A stretch of 34,732 nt of DNA from Sphingobacteriia bacterium (GTDB lineage Bacteria; Bacteroidota; Bacteroidia; UBA7662). The stretch is from positions 1 through 34,732 of the forward strand of contig RFMW01000104.1 of assembly GCA_009927485.1 (NCBI GenBank), written 5' to 3'. The notes under the pieces are model-generated. The model was given only the letters and a program-made list of their open reading frames with translations, was not told where the DNA came from and did no database searches. Each line of letters opens with the position of its first letter. Position 1 is the first letter of the stretch. Both the position numbers and the translations under genes were made by a program. Shown here piece after piece: positions 1 through 8,795 of this stretch.

Positions 1-41
1 GACTTGAATCGGAGGCCTGCTGCAACTATCTTAAACCCCGT

Positions 42-1196
42 TTACGGGCTGACCAAGTTGAGGCTGATTTGGAAGTACAGGGGATTGCCCAGGCGATTTT
101 CCATCACATAAGGTTCATCGCTCAAGAGTCCAAAGGCCCGGTAAATTTCTTGACCACCAACCAATCGATCCACCTCGTACCGGTAGTTGATCCGATAACC
201 GGCCTGCACCGATAGCCAAACAAAATCCTTGAGGGAGAATTCGTACATGGCCCTTAAGCGAATTTCCCCACGTCGAATCTCCAAATCCTCCCCTTGAATA
301 CGATAAGCAGATAGGTTGGATCCCCTCCATACGCGGTAACTCTGCCCTTCCAGTTCAAACCCTCCAAACAACATGTTGCGGGGATTGACGGTGTAACGAA
401 CATGGGCCCGGGCTGGAAAGAGAATCTCGGTGCCCCACTTGTTGGCGGGGTCGGTCCAATTGAACAAGAAAACGGGTATATAATTCAGTTCCCCAACCCG
501 GTAGGTGCGCGCCAAACCCAAGCCCCATTGTTTCTTCTCGTTGGGTCGTAACCCGTAAACCAGGGCAGCGGAATATTTGAGGTACTTGAGGGGCATCAGG
601 CCCATCGGCGAGAAATCACCGTTCAGGTCAGCTGAACCTTGAAACAAGAGAAAGCGCTTATCGTCCAGAGGTTTGAAGACGGTGGTGCTAACGCCCAAGG
701 TACGTAGGCCGTTCTCTGAGAGGGTCTGTAGCAAAGGATGCGCTGTTTGTAGCGCGGAACCATCGGGATCCTCCATGAAGTAGCGTTGTTCCCAGTAATT
801 GGCCCCCATCTGCCAAACCAAATTGGTCCGCGAGATCACCGGAATATTGAAGCCCAACCGCAGTCCCCGGGAGTTGAGGACGTTGACGCTGTCCTGGGCC
901 CAATTCATGGTTTTGTCCTGGCTCGTAAATGCGCCAGCACCTAACCCGTATCCCGCCTGGAAGTCGTAGCCTACGCTGATTAACTTGGCTGGACTAAGAC
1001 CTTCGATCTTGGGGGAGCAATATCGTCGCGATCCTTCGTCGGCAAATCCCACGTTGTCGTACATCGAAAAGTCTTCATCGCCAGCGCTTTCTTGTTTGGT
1101 GCTGTCCGTGTTCTGCGCTTGACTCACGAAAGCGATGGCCCAACATCCTAGGCTTAGGAGGATGGTTTTCCAGCAAGGTTTGAATGGATTTTGCAT
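42..1196 (-). CDS. Outer-membrane beta-barrel-like protein (DUF6268-like), signal peptide
   Basis: ORF 42..1250; signal-like MQNPFKPCWKTILLSLGCWAIAFVSQAQ suggests start at 1196; many amphipathic strands; family name is a recollection, not a search. Confidence 0.65.
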   Translation of the reverse strand: MQNPFKPCWKTILLSLGCWAIAFVSQAQNTDSTKQESAGDEDFSMYDNVGFADEGSRRYCSPKIEGLSPAKLISVGYDFQAGYGLGAGAFTSQDKTMNWAQDSVNVLNSRGLRLGFNIPVISRTNLVWQMGANYWEQRYFMEDPDGSALQTAHPLLQTLSENGLRTLGVSTTVFKPLDDKRFLLFQGSADLNGDFSPMGLMPLKYLKYSAALVYGLRPNEKKQWGLGLARTYRVGELNYIPVFLFNWTDPANKWGTEILFPARAHVRYTVNPRNMLFGGFELEGQSYRVWRGSNLSAYRIQGEDLEIRRGEIRLRAMYEFSLKDFVWLSVQAGYRINYRYEVDRLVGGQEIYRAFGLLSDEPYVMENRLGNPLYFQISLNLVSP

Positions 1197-1206
1197 CGAT
1201 TGGAAA

Positions 1207-1665
1207 TTACTTTTTGACCGCAAGTCGTTTCCAAATATCCGTTCGGCCAAAGGCGGAGACCCCTATGTAGCCCCTGATATCCAGGGTGTTCGGATCGGTC
1301 ATTTTGATGGTGCAGCTGTACGTGCTCCCGTTCAATGGATCGTAAATGGTGCCTTCGGACCACTGGTTATTCTCTTGGTAAACAAAGTCTTTGAGCATGC
1401 GGTAGCCTTTGAGGGGTACATTCCTCAGGTTGGCGTCCGGGTTATTCATATCGGTTTTGGGCAATCCGGACTTTGGATCGTTCGGTTCCTTGAGCCAAAC
1501 AATTTTGCCGTAATATTTGGATCCAATTTTCTCTACTTTGACCCGGGCCCGGCCGTTGCTGGGTTCCCATACGCCCAATAATCGGTCGCCGTCATCACCG
1601 GGCATGATTGCATATGCCTGCATGCACAGTGCAAGGCCCATTAGGAAAAAGGTTAGTTTTTTCAT
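1207..1665 (-). CDS. DUF2147 domain-containing secreted protein
   Basis: Signal peptide plus LLGVWEPSNGRARVKVEKIGSKYYGKIVWLKEPND...ALDIRGYIGVSAFGRTDIWKR-type DUF2147 pattern. Confidence 0.85.
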   Translation of the reverse strand: MKKLTFFLMGLALCMQAYAIMPGDDGDRLLGVWEPSNGRARVKVEKIGSKYYGKIVWLKEPNDPKSGLPKTDMNNPDANLRNVPLKGYRMLKDFVYQENNQWSEGTIYDPLNGSTYSCTIKMTDPNTLDIRGYIGVSAFGRTDIWKRLAVKK

Positions 1666-1732
1666 AAAATTAATTTGAGGGTTGAATCGAAATTTATTGA
1701 TAGGTGATGTTATGAAGTTCTAAAAAATACGA

Positions 1733-2254
1733 TTACCGGTATTGAATTTCCCATTGGAACCTCCCGTTTAATCGTAAATTTTGATCCTTATCAGCGCTTA
1801 ACCCAGCATCAACCACCAGGTAAAATGACTTTTGGGAAAAGAAATCCGAAAGCTCGGCTTCAGGACTGGGCTGCAAGATGGCTTGGCCTGATGCGGCAGA
1901 AACTGGATTAAGAACGGCCAACTCCTTCATCGGTAGGGATGGGTCATCGCTGGCAATGCTCAGGACCAGGGAACCGATTCCAGTCAAATCGGAGATGCTG
2001 TCACCGCTTAGTTCCGCAGATTTTAGTTGAACCTTCGTGATTTTCATGCCCTCTGGGACAGGATTGCCTAACAAACCAGCAAGGTCAACTTTGATCAACA
2101 CCTGTGCCGGGTTCGATCCCTCGTAAAGGGGTCCCGCCCATTCAAAGGCACATTCTGTAGTTCCGGTTTGGGTTTTGGATTCGGATTGGCACCCGTTCAT
2201 CAGGAGCATCAGCAGCCCCCAAAAGGCTCCAAGCGTAATTATTCGAAAGTGCAT
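1733..2254 (-). CDS. Hypothetical lipoprotein
   Basis: N-terminal MHFRIITLGAFWGLLMLLMNGCQSE has a lipobox (LMNGC); no recognised domain. Confidence 0.6.
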   Translation of the reverse strand: MHFRIITLGAFWGLLMLLMNGCQSESKTQTGTTECAFEWAGPLYEGSNPAQVLIKVDLAGLLGNPVPEGMKITKVQLKSAELSGDSISDLTGIGSLVLSIASDDPSLPMKELAVLNPVSAASGQAILQPSPEAELSDFFSQKSFYLVVDAGLSADKDQNLRLNGRFQWEIQYR

Positions 2255-2262
2255 GGTTACAA

Positions 2263-2282
2263 AATTTAGATTCGTCTAAATT
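2263..2282 (-). terminator. Perfect 8-bp inverted repeat with 4-nt loop (AATTTAGA-TTCG-TCTAAATT), possible weak terminator or processing hairpin
   Basis: Seen directly; spans the stop codon of the GT2 gene (2281) and lies just upstream of the lipoprotein start; AT-rich stem, so weak. Confidence 0.35.
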
Positions 2283-3012
2283 AAGACGGTTTACCGTATT
2301 TCAGGTAGGTGTATCGCGCATTATGGAAGGCGATGACGTAGCCGGCCTTCCCGTCCAGGAATCCGAGTTTGAAAATGTAGTCCCTGCAGAATTTGAAAAT
2401 GGCACGAATAATAGGAAAACGCCAGACCACCTCTCCTTTCATTTGCAATTGGGAGCGTGCAATCGCGGCAAATTTGTCGCTTTGTTGACGAAGCTCCTCT
2501 GGCTTATCGTAGCTGTAGTGCAGGATATTGCGGGGTATATCCACAACAGCCACACCCGCTTGAACGATTACCTGATCATGAGGATTCTGCCCCCCCCATG
2601 TTCCGTGTTGTCGGTGCCATAACCTGATTTTGCGGTCGGGATACCATGCGCCATGCCGAATCCACTTCCCGCAATAATTGTTAAGTCTTTTGAAACGAAA
2701 TGCAGTTTGTGGATTGGGAGCCTTGATTCGAAGAATGGCTTCGATAAGTTCAGGCGACAAGACTTCATCGGCGTCCAAGGAAAGGATCCATTGGTTTTTG
2801 GCAAATTGAATGGCCGCATTTTTTTGTTCAATATGCCCCTGGAATGCCTGGGTAAATATTTTAGCGCCAAGGTCTTGAGCAATGGCTACCGTGCCATCGC
2901 TGCTTCCGGAATCCAGGACAATTGTTTCGTCGCAGACTTCACGCAGAGAACGTAGGCAGGCCTCGATTTTGGCTTCCTCGTTGAACGCAATAACGACCCC
3001 TGAAATCTTCAT
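2281..3012 (-). CDS. Glycosyltransferase family 2 (LPS core WaaE/KdtX-like)
   Basis: MKISGVVIAFNEEAKIEACLRSLREVCDETIVLDSGSSDGTVAIAQ...SLDADEVLSPEL; GT-A fold motifs. Confidence 0.9.
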   Translation of the reverse strand: MKISGVVIAFNEEAKIEACLRSLREVCDETIVLDSGSSDGTVAIAQDLGAKIFTQAFQGHIEQKNAAIQFAKNQWILSLDADEVLSPELIEAILRIKAPNPQTAFRFKRLNNYCGKWIRHGAWYPDRKIRLWHRQHGTWGGQNPHDQVIVQAGVAVVDIPRNILHYSYDKPEELRQQSDKFAAIARSQLQMKGEVVWRFPIIRAIFKFCRDYIFKLGFLDGKAGYVIAFHNARYTYLKYGKPS

Positions 3013-3067
3013 GCTAATTTGGAGCGCCTCGGATCATTATTTTCCTCAAGAATGGATAGGGATTCCA

Positions 3068-3445
3068 TCAGGATTTCTTTGGAGGATTGGAAATTAATGC
3101 TTGGATCTCTTCCCGGAGTTGATCCACTTTTTGATGCAATTCTCTAATTTCTTTCTCTGCTTTTTGGTTAATGAGGTAATCGTTCTCTGCATGAATTCGG
3201 TCTTTTTCTTCTTGGCGGTTCTGACTCATCATGATGATGGGGGCCTGTATTGCAGCGAGGCAACTGAGGATAAGATTTAACAAGATGAAAGGGTAGGGGT
3301 CGTAGGCGCTTTGGTTCAAAATCCACGCGTTAAGCACAATCCACCCCATCAAGATTCCAAAAAACAAAAAAATAAAAGTCCATGATCCCCCAAAAGCAGC
3401 AATTCGGTCGGCCATTCGTTGCCCGTAACTCAATTTATTTTTCAT
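3068..3445 (-). CDS. DUF1003 domain-containing membrane protein
   Basis: GSWTFIFLFFGILMGWIVLNAW...DPYPFILLNLILSCLAAIQAPIIMMSQNRQEEKDR is the DUF1003 signature. Confidence 0.9.
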   Translation of the reverse strand: MKNKLSYGQRMADRIAAFGGSWTFIFLFFGILMGWIVLNAWILNQSAYDPYPFILLNLILSCLAAIQAPIIMMSQNRQEEKDRIHAENDYLINQKAEKEIRELHQKVDQLREEIQALISNPPKKS

Positions 3446-3469
3446 GAACTCGACGTTTTCTGCGGTTTA

Positions 3470-4903
3470 TCATTGCTTGAGCCAATTGGTGACTATCCAG
3501 CATTTTGACGATGCTTGCTTGGATGCTGAGTCTCCCCAAGCCTTCACTTGGAGTCGGAATTGGTACAAACCGTTGGGCCAATCCAGGGATTTTACAGGGT
3601 AAGTTTCGCCCGCCTCGCCAAAATCCTCTTGCCGATACACAATCTTACCGTCCACGGAATAAACTTCCAACAACATCGGGGTCCCATTGACCAAAGGGAT
3701 GAGTTGAACCCAATCTTTTCCGGGATTTGGATAAACGCGTATTGCCTGATTCTTGGGCAGGTTGAGCTCATCTGACAGCCCTACGGTACTCACCAAGGCA
3801 GCGTACGAGGTGTCCATGCAGCTCCCCATTCGCATCACCACACGGTAGGTGCCGTTGGAGGTCGCGGTATAGGTACGATTGGTAGCTCCTTGAATCGCGG
3901 TTCCTGCACTGTTGATCCATTGGTATGTGAGTGCCCCCGTTTGTACGGCGCTCAACTGATTTCGGTTTACTGAAATTCTTCGATCGGCGGTATCAATTTT
4001 GATAAGGACGCAAACCGTTGAATCGCACTGGTCAGGTCGTGGAAATCTGACCCGAAATTGTCCTGCCTGCTGATAGGTCGTTCCGCCATACACCAGCGAT
4101 TCACCCCTGCACAGGGTGTCGCGAAGGATCCCCATCATTTGCCTTCCGGTCACAAAGTTTGAATTGGGTCCTGTAAGGTTCAGTCCGTAGAAAAATCCAT
4201 GGTACCCCCCCTTGACATCTTCCAAATACGGGACCGATACGTTGTTACCGCCGGCAATACCTTGATCCATGGGGTAATACGACAATAATCCTGCCGAGGC
4301 GCTGTCCAGTTGTTGTTTGTAAAGGCACATCACCTCGTTATCCGACAAGGCTCTACCCCACAGGGCTGCCTCGTCAATATTCCCGTTCAAATAAAAGGGG
4401 TTGTTGCTGAAACTCAGACGGCCAATTTCTAATGGGATGCTGGTGTTGGTGATCATGCCTGTTGCATTCATGCTTCCTGCAAGGTTACCGTTATGGTAAA
4501 ACCTTAGGCTAGAACCTGTATAAACCAGGGCCAAGTGTTGCCATTGGTTCAGGAGAACCGGTCCTTGGGTCAGGGTGTGCATGGTTCCTGCACTGTTGCG
4601 AAACCTGGCCTCGAAGGTATTTGCGCTTAACTGAAGGACATAGAAGTCTGCATTGGCATCGTTTCGCAAGCCCATGATGCCATCGAAGTCCGGAAAGGAG
4701 GGCGCGGCATTGGTAGGGTAAACCCAGCAAGCCATCGAAAAGGAACCCAAATTGGCGACCAAAGCACTTGAACCGCTTACGGCTACATAATCATCGATCC
4801 CATCCATGGACATGCCGTTCAAGGGCTGACCTTTGGCATATGGGCCCATGATAACCCAACAAAAACAGAGTTTAATGAATAAATCCCAATTTAAAGTGCT
4901 CAT
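3470..4903 (-). CDS. LamG-domain protein with C-terminal T9SS type A sorting domain
   Basis: LamG/concanavalin-like motif (GMSMDGIDDYVAV...FSMACWVYPT...EIGRLS...DEAALWGRALSDNEV); C-term IRVYPNPGKDWVQLIP...NGLYQFRL; likely start at MSTLNWDLF (4903). Confidence 0.85.
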   Translation of the reverse strand: MSTLNWDLFIKLCFCWVIMGPYAKGQPLNGMSMDGIDDYVAVSGSSALVANLGSFSMACWVYPTNAAPSFPDFDGIMGLRNDANADFYVLQLSANTFEARFRNSAGTMHTLTQGPVLLNQWQHLALVYTGSSLRFYHNGNLAGSMNATGMITNTSIPLEIGRLSFSNNPFYLNGNIDEAALWGRALSDNEVMCLYKQQLDSASAGLLSYYPMDQGIAGGNNVSVPYLEDVKGGYHGFFYGLNLTGPNSNFVTGRQMMGILRDTLCRGESLVYGGTTYQQAGQFRVRFPRPDQCDSTVCVLIKIDTADRRISVNRNQLSAVQTGALTYQWINSAGTAIQGATNRTYTATSNGTYRVVMRMGSCMDTSYAALVSTVGLSDELNLPKNQAIRVYPNPGKDWVQLIPLVNGTPMLLEVYSVDGKIVYRQEDFGEAGETYPVKSLDWPNGLYQFRLQVKAWGDSASKQASSKCWIVTNWLKQ

Positions 4904-5047
4904 AATACAAGGATTTTTGAATAAATATATTGGAAATCCACCAGGGGATGGCTTTTTGTAATGCTCAAAATTAGGAGGGAGAGCCCCGTTTAAACATGAT
5001 TTGTTCGACATTTTGGAAGTGCCAAGATATTTTTATTGGGGTTAAAA

Positions 5048-5071
5048 CAAATTGAAAATTTGGTTAACCAA
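5048..5071. promoter_or_regulatory. Overlapping palindromes in divergent intergenic region
   Basis: CAAATT-gaa-AATTTG (5048-5062) overlapping the perfect 12-bp palindrome TTGGTTAACCAA (5060-5071), between divergent genes at 4903(-) and 5109(+). Confidence 0.35.
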
Positions 5072-5108
5072 TTCACTTCGTATACGGACTTATATTTAAA
5101 TTAATTTT

Positions 5109-6305
5109 ATGCTAAAGCAATCTCCGTTCATGGTAGGCTTTCCGCCTCCGAATAAGGCTTCCTTAGGGATCCATGATCTCGGCTTTCGATTTTTTTTCAC
5201 CATGACTTGCTTGTTGGGGGCTTTTGGCTTGTACGCCCAAACAACCACGCTGAGTTTCCTGCACGGTGGTGTTGTTCGAACCGCACAGGTCTATGTACCG
5301 CCTGCTACCCAGCCCTCCGATTCTTTGCCTCTGGTCCTGGTTCTCCACGGTTTTACCCAAAGCGGGACCACCATGCTTAACAGCACAGGATTCAATGCCC
5401 TGGCCCAGCAGTACCGGGCAGTAATTGCCTATCCTAACGGGGTCAATAACGGATGGAATACCCAAAGCGGCATGCCCGGGGCCTCGACGGCAGACGATGT
5501 GGGCTACCTTTTGGCCTTGGCCGATAGCATTCGCCTGCGGTGGGGCACCCGCTACCATCGCCTTTACAGCTGCGGTTTCTCGGCCGGGGGATTTATGTCC
5601 TACCGTTTGGCCTGCGAGCGGCCTGATCGCTTCGAGGCGATCGCTTCGGTGGCCGGAACCATGAGCAACGCGGCCTTTGCTGCCTGTCTAGGGCCACCCC
5701 TGCAGCCTGCCTACCGGGTACGGTTGATGCATATCCACGGAACATCGGATGCGGTGGTGAGCTACAACGGTGGGAGCGGTAATGTCTCGGCGGATCAGTG
5801 CGTTCAGGCCTGGGTAAGTCGGTCGCTTTGCCCGAGCTCGCCGGTGATCATCGCTTGGCCCAACACGAATACCGCAGATGGCTCCACCGTCGAACAAAAC
5901 ACCTACGCACCCTGCGCCCCGCTAGGTCCCAGCGGATCGGCGACGTCGGTCATCCCCGGTGGTGTGGTCTTCCTCAAAGTACAAGGTGGTGGGCATACTT
6001 GGCCCGGCAATGCCGCTCCGTTGTTTGGTTTGGGGAATGTGAACCAGGATATCGCAGCATCGGCGCGGATCATGGACTTCTTCTTGGGAGGAGCTGCGAC
6101 CCACCTCAACGAAAACCTGGAGAGCATCCTTCCTTCGAGTCTATCGTGGCAGGAAACATTGCGTGTTCTCCAAGAATCCTCAAACCAAGGCGATGGACTC
6201 TGGGATTTATGGGGAAGGCCCTGCGATCCACGGCAACTGCATCAGAGACAAATCTATTGGACAAGAGTATCGGGTATTGTTCGTAAATGGTACGTATCCA
6301 ATTGA
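5109..6305 (+). CDS. Secreted PHB-depolymerase/feruloyl-esterase family alpha/beta hydrolase with short T9SS-like C-terminus
   Basis: PLVLVLHGFTQSGTTM, GFSAGGFMSYRLACERPDRFEAIASVAG (GxSxGG), GGGHTWPG; C-term GLWDLWGRPCDPRQLHQRQIYWTRVSGIVRKWYVSN resembles a sorting domain; start could be 5199. Confidence 0.85.
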   Translation: MLKQSPFMVGFPPPNKASLGIHDLGFRFFFTMTCLLGAFGLYAQTTTLSFLHGGVVRTAQVYVPPATQPSDSLPLVLVLHGFTQSGTTMLNSTGFNALAQQYRAVIAYPNGVNNGWNTQSGMPGASTADDVGYLLALADSIRLRWGTRYHRLYSCGFSAGGFMSYRLACERPDRFEAIASVAGTMSNAAFAACLGPPLQPAYRVRLMHIHGTSDAVVSYNGGSGNVSADQCVQAWVSRSLCPSSPVIIAWPNTNTADGSTVEQNTYAPCAPLGPSGSATSVIPGGVVFLKVQGGGHTWPGNAAPLFGLGNVNQDIAASARIMDFFLGGAATHLNENLESILPSSLSWQETLRVLQESSNQGDGLWDLWGRPCDPRQLHQRQIYWTRVSGIVRKWYVSN

Positions 6306-6324
6306 TTGTCGTTATTTTTCGTAC

Positions 6325-8190
6325 ATGAATCCAATTGTTATAATTAATTTTTGGCCAAGGTTGTTCCTTCCGGTTTGCTTAACCTTGGTGATGTTGAATT
6401 CATGTTATGCAAAGGCCACAGGCCCATTACCGGGAATGCCGCCGCCTTGGAGCAAAGGTGTGATTTGGTACCAGATCTTCCCCGATCGATTCTGCAACGG
6501 GGATACCAAGAATGATCCCCCATTGGTTGCTCAACAAGATGCATGGCCACACGATACCCTTAGGCCCTGGAAGGTTCATCCTTGGACTTCCGATTGGTAC
6601 AAGATGCAGCCCTGGGAGAAAGAGGGGGGACAAGATATTTGGTATAACATAACCCGTCGGCGTTACGGTGGAGATCTCGCCGGAATCCTTCAACGCTTGG
6701 ATTATCTCCGCGAACTGGGCGTGGAGGCGATCTACCTCAATCCGATTTTCTATGCGCCATCGCATCACCGATACGACGCTTACATGCTGCACCATGTGGA
6801 TCCTTATTTGGGTCCAGACCCTCTAGGGGATTTGGCTATCATCGCCCAAGAGAAACTGGATGACCCGCAAACTTGGCAATGGACTTCGGCGGATACCATG
6901 GCCTTGCATTTGGTTGGTAAAGTTCACCAATACGGAATGCGTATTATCTGGGATGGGGTATTTAACCATCTTGGGGTGGGTAGTCCGTTCTTTCAGGATG
7001 TGATTCGTCACCAACAAGCCTCCGCTTATGCCGACTGGTTTGAAGTGGAGCAATGGTCCGACCCTGATTCCGGGAAGGATTTTCGATACAAAGGCTGGTT
7101 CGGTATTCAGGACCTTCCGGAGATCAAAGAAAACAGCGGAGGCCTGACCGAGGGTCCTTCCAATTATGTGATGAACATCACTCGTCGTTGGATGCGACCA
7201 CGGTGGGATTCTGCGGATCCAAACTTAAAGGGCATGTCCTTGGGCATAGACGGTTGGCGATTGGACGTTGCATTCTGCGTGGCCCACGCCTTTTGGAAAA
7301 AGTGGTCCGGTTACGTCAAATCCCTTAACCCAGAAGCCTACCTGACCGCGGAGGTCATTGATGAAGCCCATAAGCTCAAGCCTTATTTGCAGGGAGATGA
7401 ATTTGATGCGGTGATGAATTATCCCTTTGCTTTCGAAGGATCTGAATTTTTCATTAACGATAAGAGCCGCCCTTCGGCCCCTGAATTTCAGGAACGAATG
7501 AATGCCTTGGTGAACGTCTTTGGATATGAGCGATTTTTATCGCAACAGAATTTGTTCGGATCGCACGATGCCAATCGGATCGCTTCGCATATTGTTAACC
7601 GAAATTTTGCGCGTTATGCAGATTGGGGGGATTATTTTGCTAAATCCAAAGCCTCCAATCCCGCTTACAACACCCGCAAACCTCTGCCGGAAGAACGTCG
7701 TATTCAATGGCTATGGACCGTATTTCAAATGACTTTTCCGGGAGCACCTATGCTGTATTACGGGGATGAAGTGGGCATGTGGGGTGCTAATGATCCGGAT
7801 TGTCGTAAACCCATGGTATGGCCAGAATTGAAGTATGAATCGGAATGGTATCGTGCAGACCAAAGCAAATACTCGCAGGCTTGGTCTGTCGAAGTTGATA
7901 CTGTGTTATGGAATAATATTCGTCGCTTAATTGCCCTGCGCAAGGCCTACCCGGAATGGCGCCTTGGTGAGCACAAGTGGAATTCCGTTCCAAAATCGTC
8001 GGTATTGGCCTTTGAACGAATCGGCGATCGCAGGACCTATTTTTATTTGAATCCTAGCAATACTCCTCAACCGGTTAGCCTGGATTGGTGCAAGGACGAA
8101 GTCGATGAAGTATGGACCGGAGATGTGCATCGACCCCAAAGCGGACCGTATTGGTTGAAGCCTTATGGCTTTGCAATTTTCAGACCTTAA
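6325..8190 (+). CDS. GH13 alpha-amylase family (neopullulanase/cyclomaltodextrinase-like) lipoprotein
   Basis: GVIWYQIFPDRFCNGD; DGVFNH, GIDGWRLDVA, TAEVID, GSHDANRI catalytic regions; lipobox VMLNSC; start inferred at 6325. Confidence 0.92.
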   Translation: MNPIVIINFWPRLFLPVCLTLVMLNSCYAKATGPLPGMPPPWSKGVIWYQIFPDRFCNGDTKNDPPLVAQQDAWPHDTLRPWKVHPWTSDWYKMQPWEKEGGQDIWYNITRRRYGGDLAGILQRLDYLRELGVEAIYLNPIFYAPSHHRYDAYMLHHVDPYLGPDPLGDLAIIAQEKLDDPQTWQWTSADTMALHLVGKVHQYGMRIIWDGVFNHLGVGSPFFQDVIRHQQASAYADWFEVEQWSDPDSGKDFRYKGWFGIQDLPEIKENSGGLTEGPSNYVMNITRRWMRPRWDSADPNLKGMSLGIDGWRLDVAFCVAHAFWKKWSGYVKSLNPEAYLTAEVIDEAHKLKPYLQGDEFDAVMNYPFAFEGSEFFINDKSRPSAPEFQERMNALVNVFGYERFLSQQNLFGSHDANRIASHIVNRNFARYADWGDYFAKSKASNPAYNTRKPLPEERRIQWLWTVFQMTFPGAPMLYYGDEVGMWGANDPDCRKPMVWPELKYESEWYRADQSKYSQAWSVEVDTVLWNNIRRLIALRKAYPEWRLGEHKWNSVPKSSVLAFERIGDRRTYFYLNPSNTPQPVSLDWCKDEVDEVWTGDVHRPQSGPYWLKPYGFAIFRP

Positions 8191-8205
8191 AGCTTAGAAC
8201 ATCAA

Positions 8206-8724
8206 ATGAACAATCCTGGTCCATACAGCACCATTGAAATTCGTTACCGAGAATATTCGTCCGAGGAATTGGGGCAAAGTCAGCAAGTCCTCCACCAAAA
8301 AGTTCGGGATGCGGTGACCACTGCGTATGCCCCGTACAGCAATTTTGGGGTGGCCGCAGGGGTTCTTCTGGAAAATGGTCAGATATTGGTGGGAACCAAC
8401 CAAGAGAATGCCTCCTATCCTGTAGGTATTTGCGCTGAACGGGTTGTTTTGTCGGCTTTGTCCGTCACCCATGCGGGTCAAAAAGTCCGCTGCATGCTCA
8501 TACTCACCCAAAACCTCGTGAATCCCTTGCTTAAGGAGGGTTTCGATTTCAAAATTTCCAAGGATATTCCAGTGGCCCCATGCGGAATGTGTCGACAAGC
8601 CATCGCCGAGCAGGTCACTCGGCAACAGGAAGATTTTGAGCTCCTGTTGGTATCCGGAAGTGGTAGGGTTTGGTCCTTTGAGAAGGCGATCACCCTGCTG
8701 CCTTTGGCCTTTGGAACGATTTAA
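8206..8724 (+). CDS. cdd: Cytidine deaminase
   Basis: AYAPYSNFGVAAGVLLENG...NQENASYPVGICAERVVLSA...VAPCGMCRQAIAE. Confidence 0.93.
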   Translation: MNNPGPYSTIEIRYREYSSEELGQSQQVLHQKVRDAVTTAYAPYSNFGVAAGVLLENGQILVGTNQENASYPVGICAERVVLSALSVTHAGQKVRCMLILTQNLVNPLLKEGFDFKISKDIPVAPCGMCRQAIAEQVTRQQEDFELLLVSGSGRVWSFEKAITLLPLAFGTI

Positions 8725-8738
8725 TGAGGGTTTAAAGT

Positions 8739-8756
8739 GCATTGCAGAGGCAATGC
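8739..8756 (+). terminator. Hairpin GCATTGC-AGAG-GCAATGC downstream of cdd
   Basis: Perfect 7-bp inverted repeat, 4-nt loop, 15 bp after the cdd stop; T5 run only some distance downstream, so an imperfect intrinsic terminator. Confidence 0.4.
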
Positions 8757-8795
8757 GATGATTTAGCCCGATTTTTGAAGTCAAATTGTTTTTAC

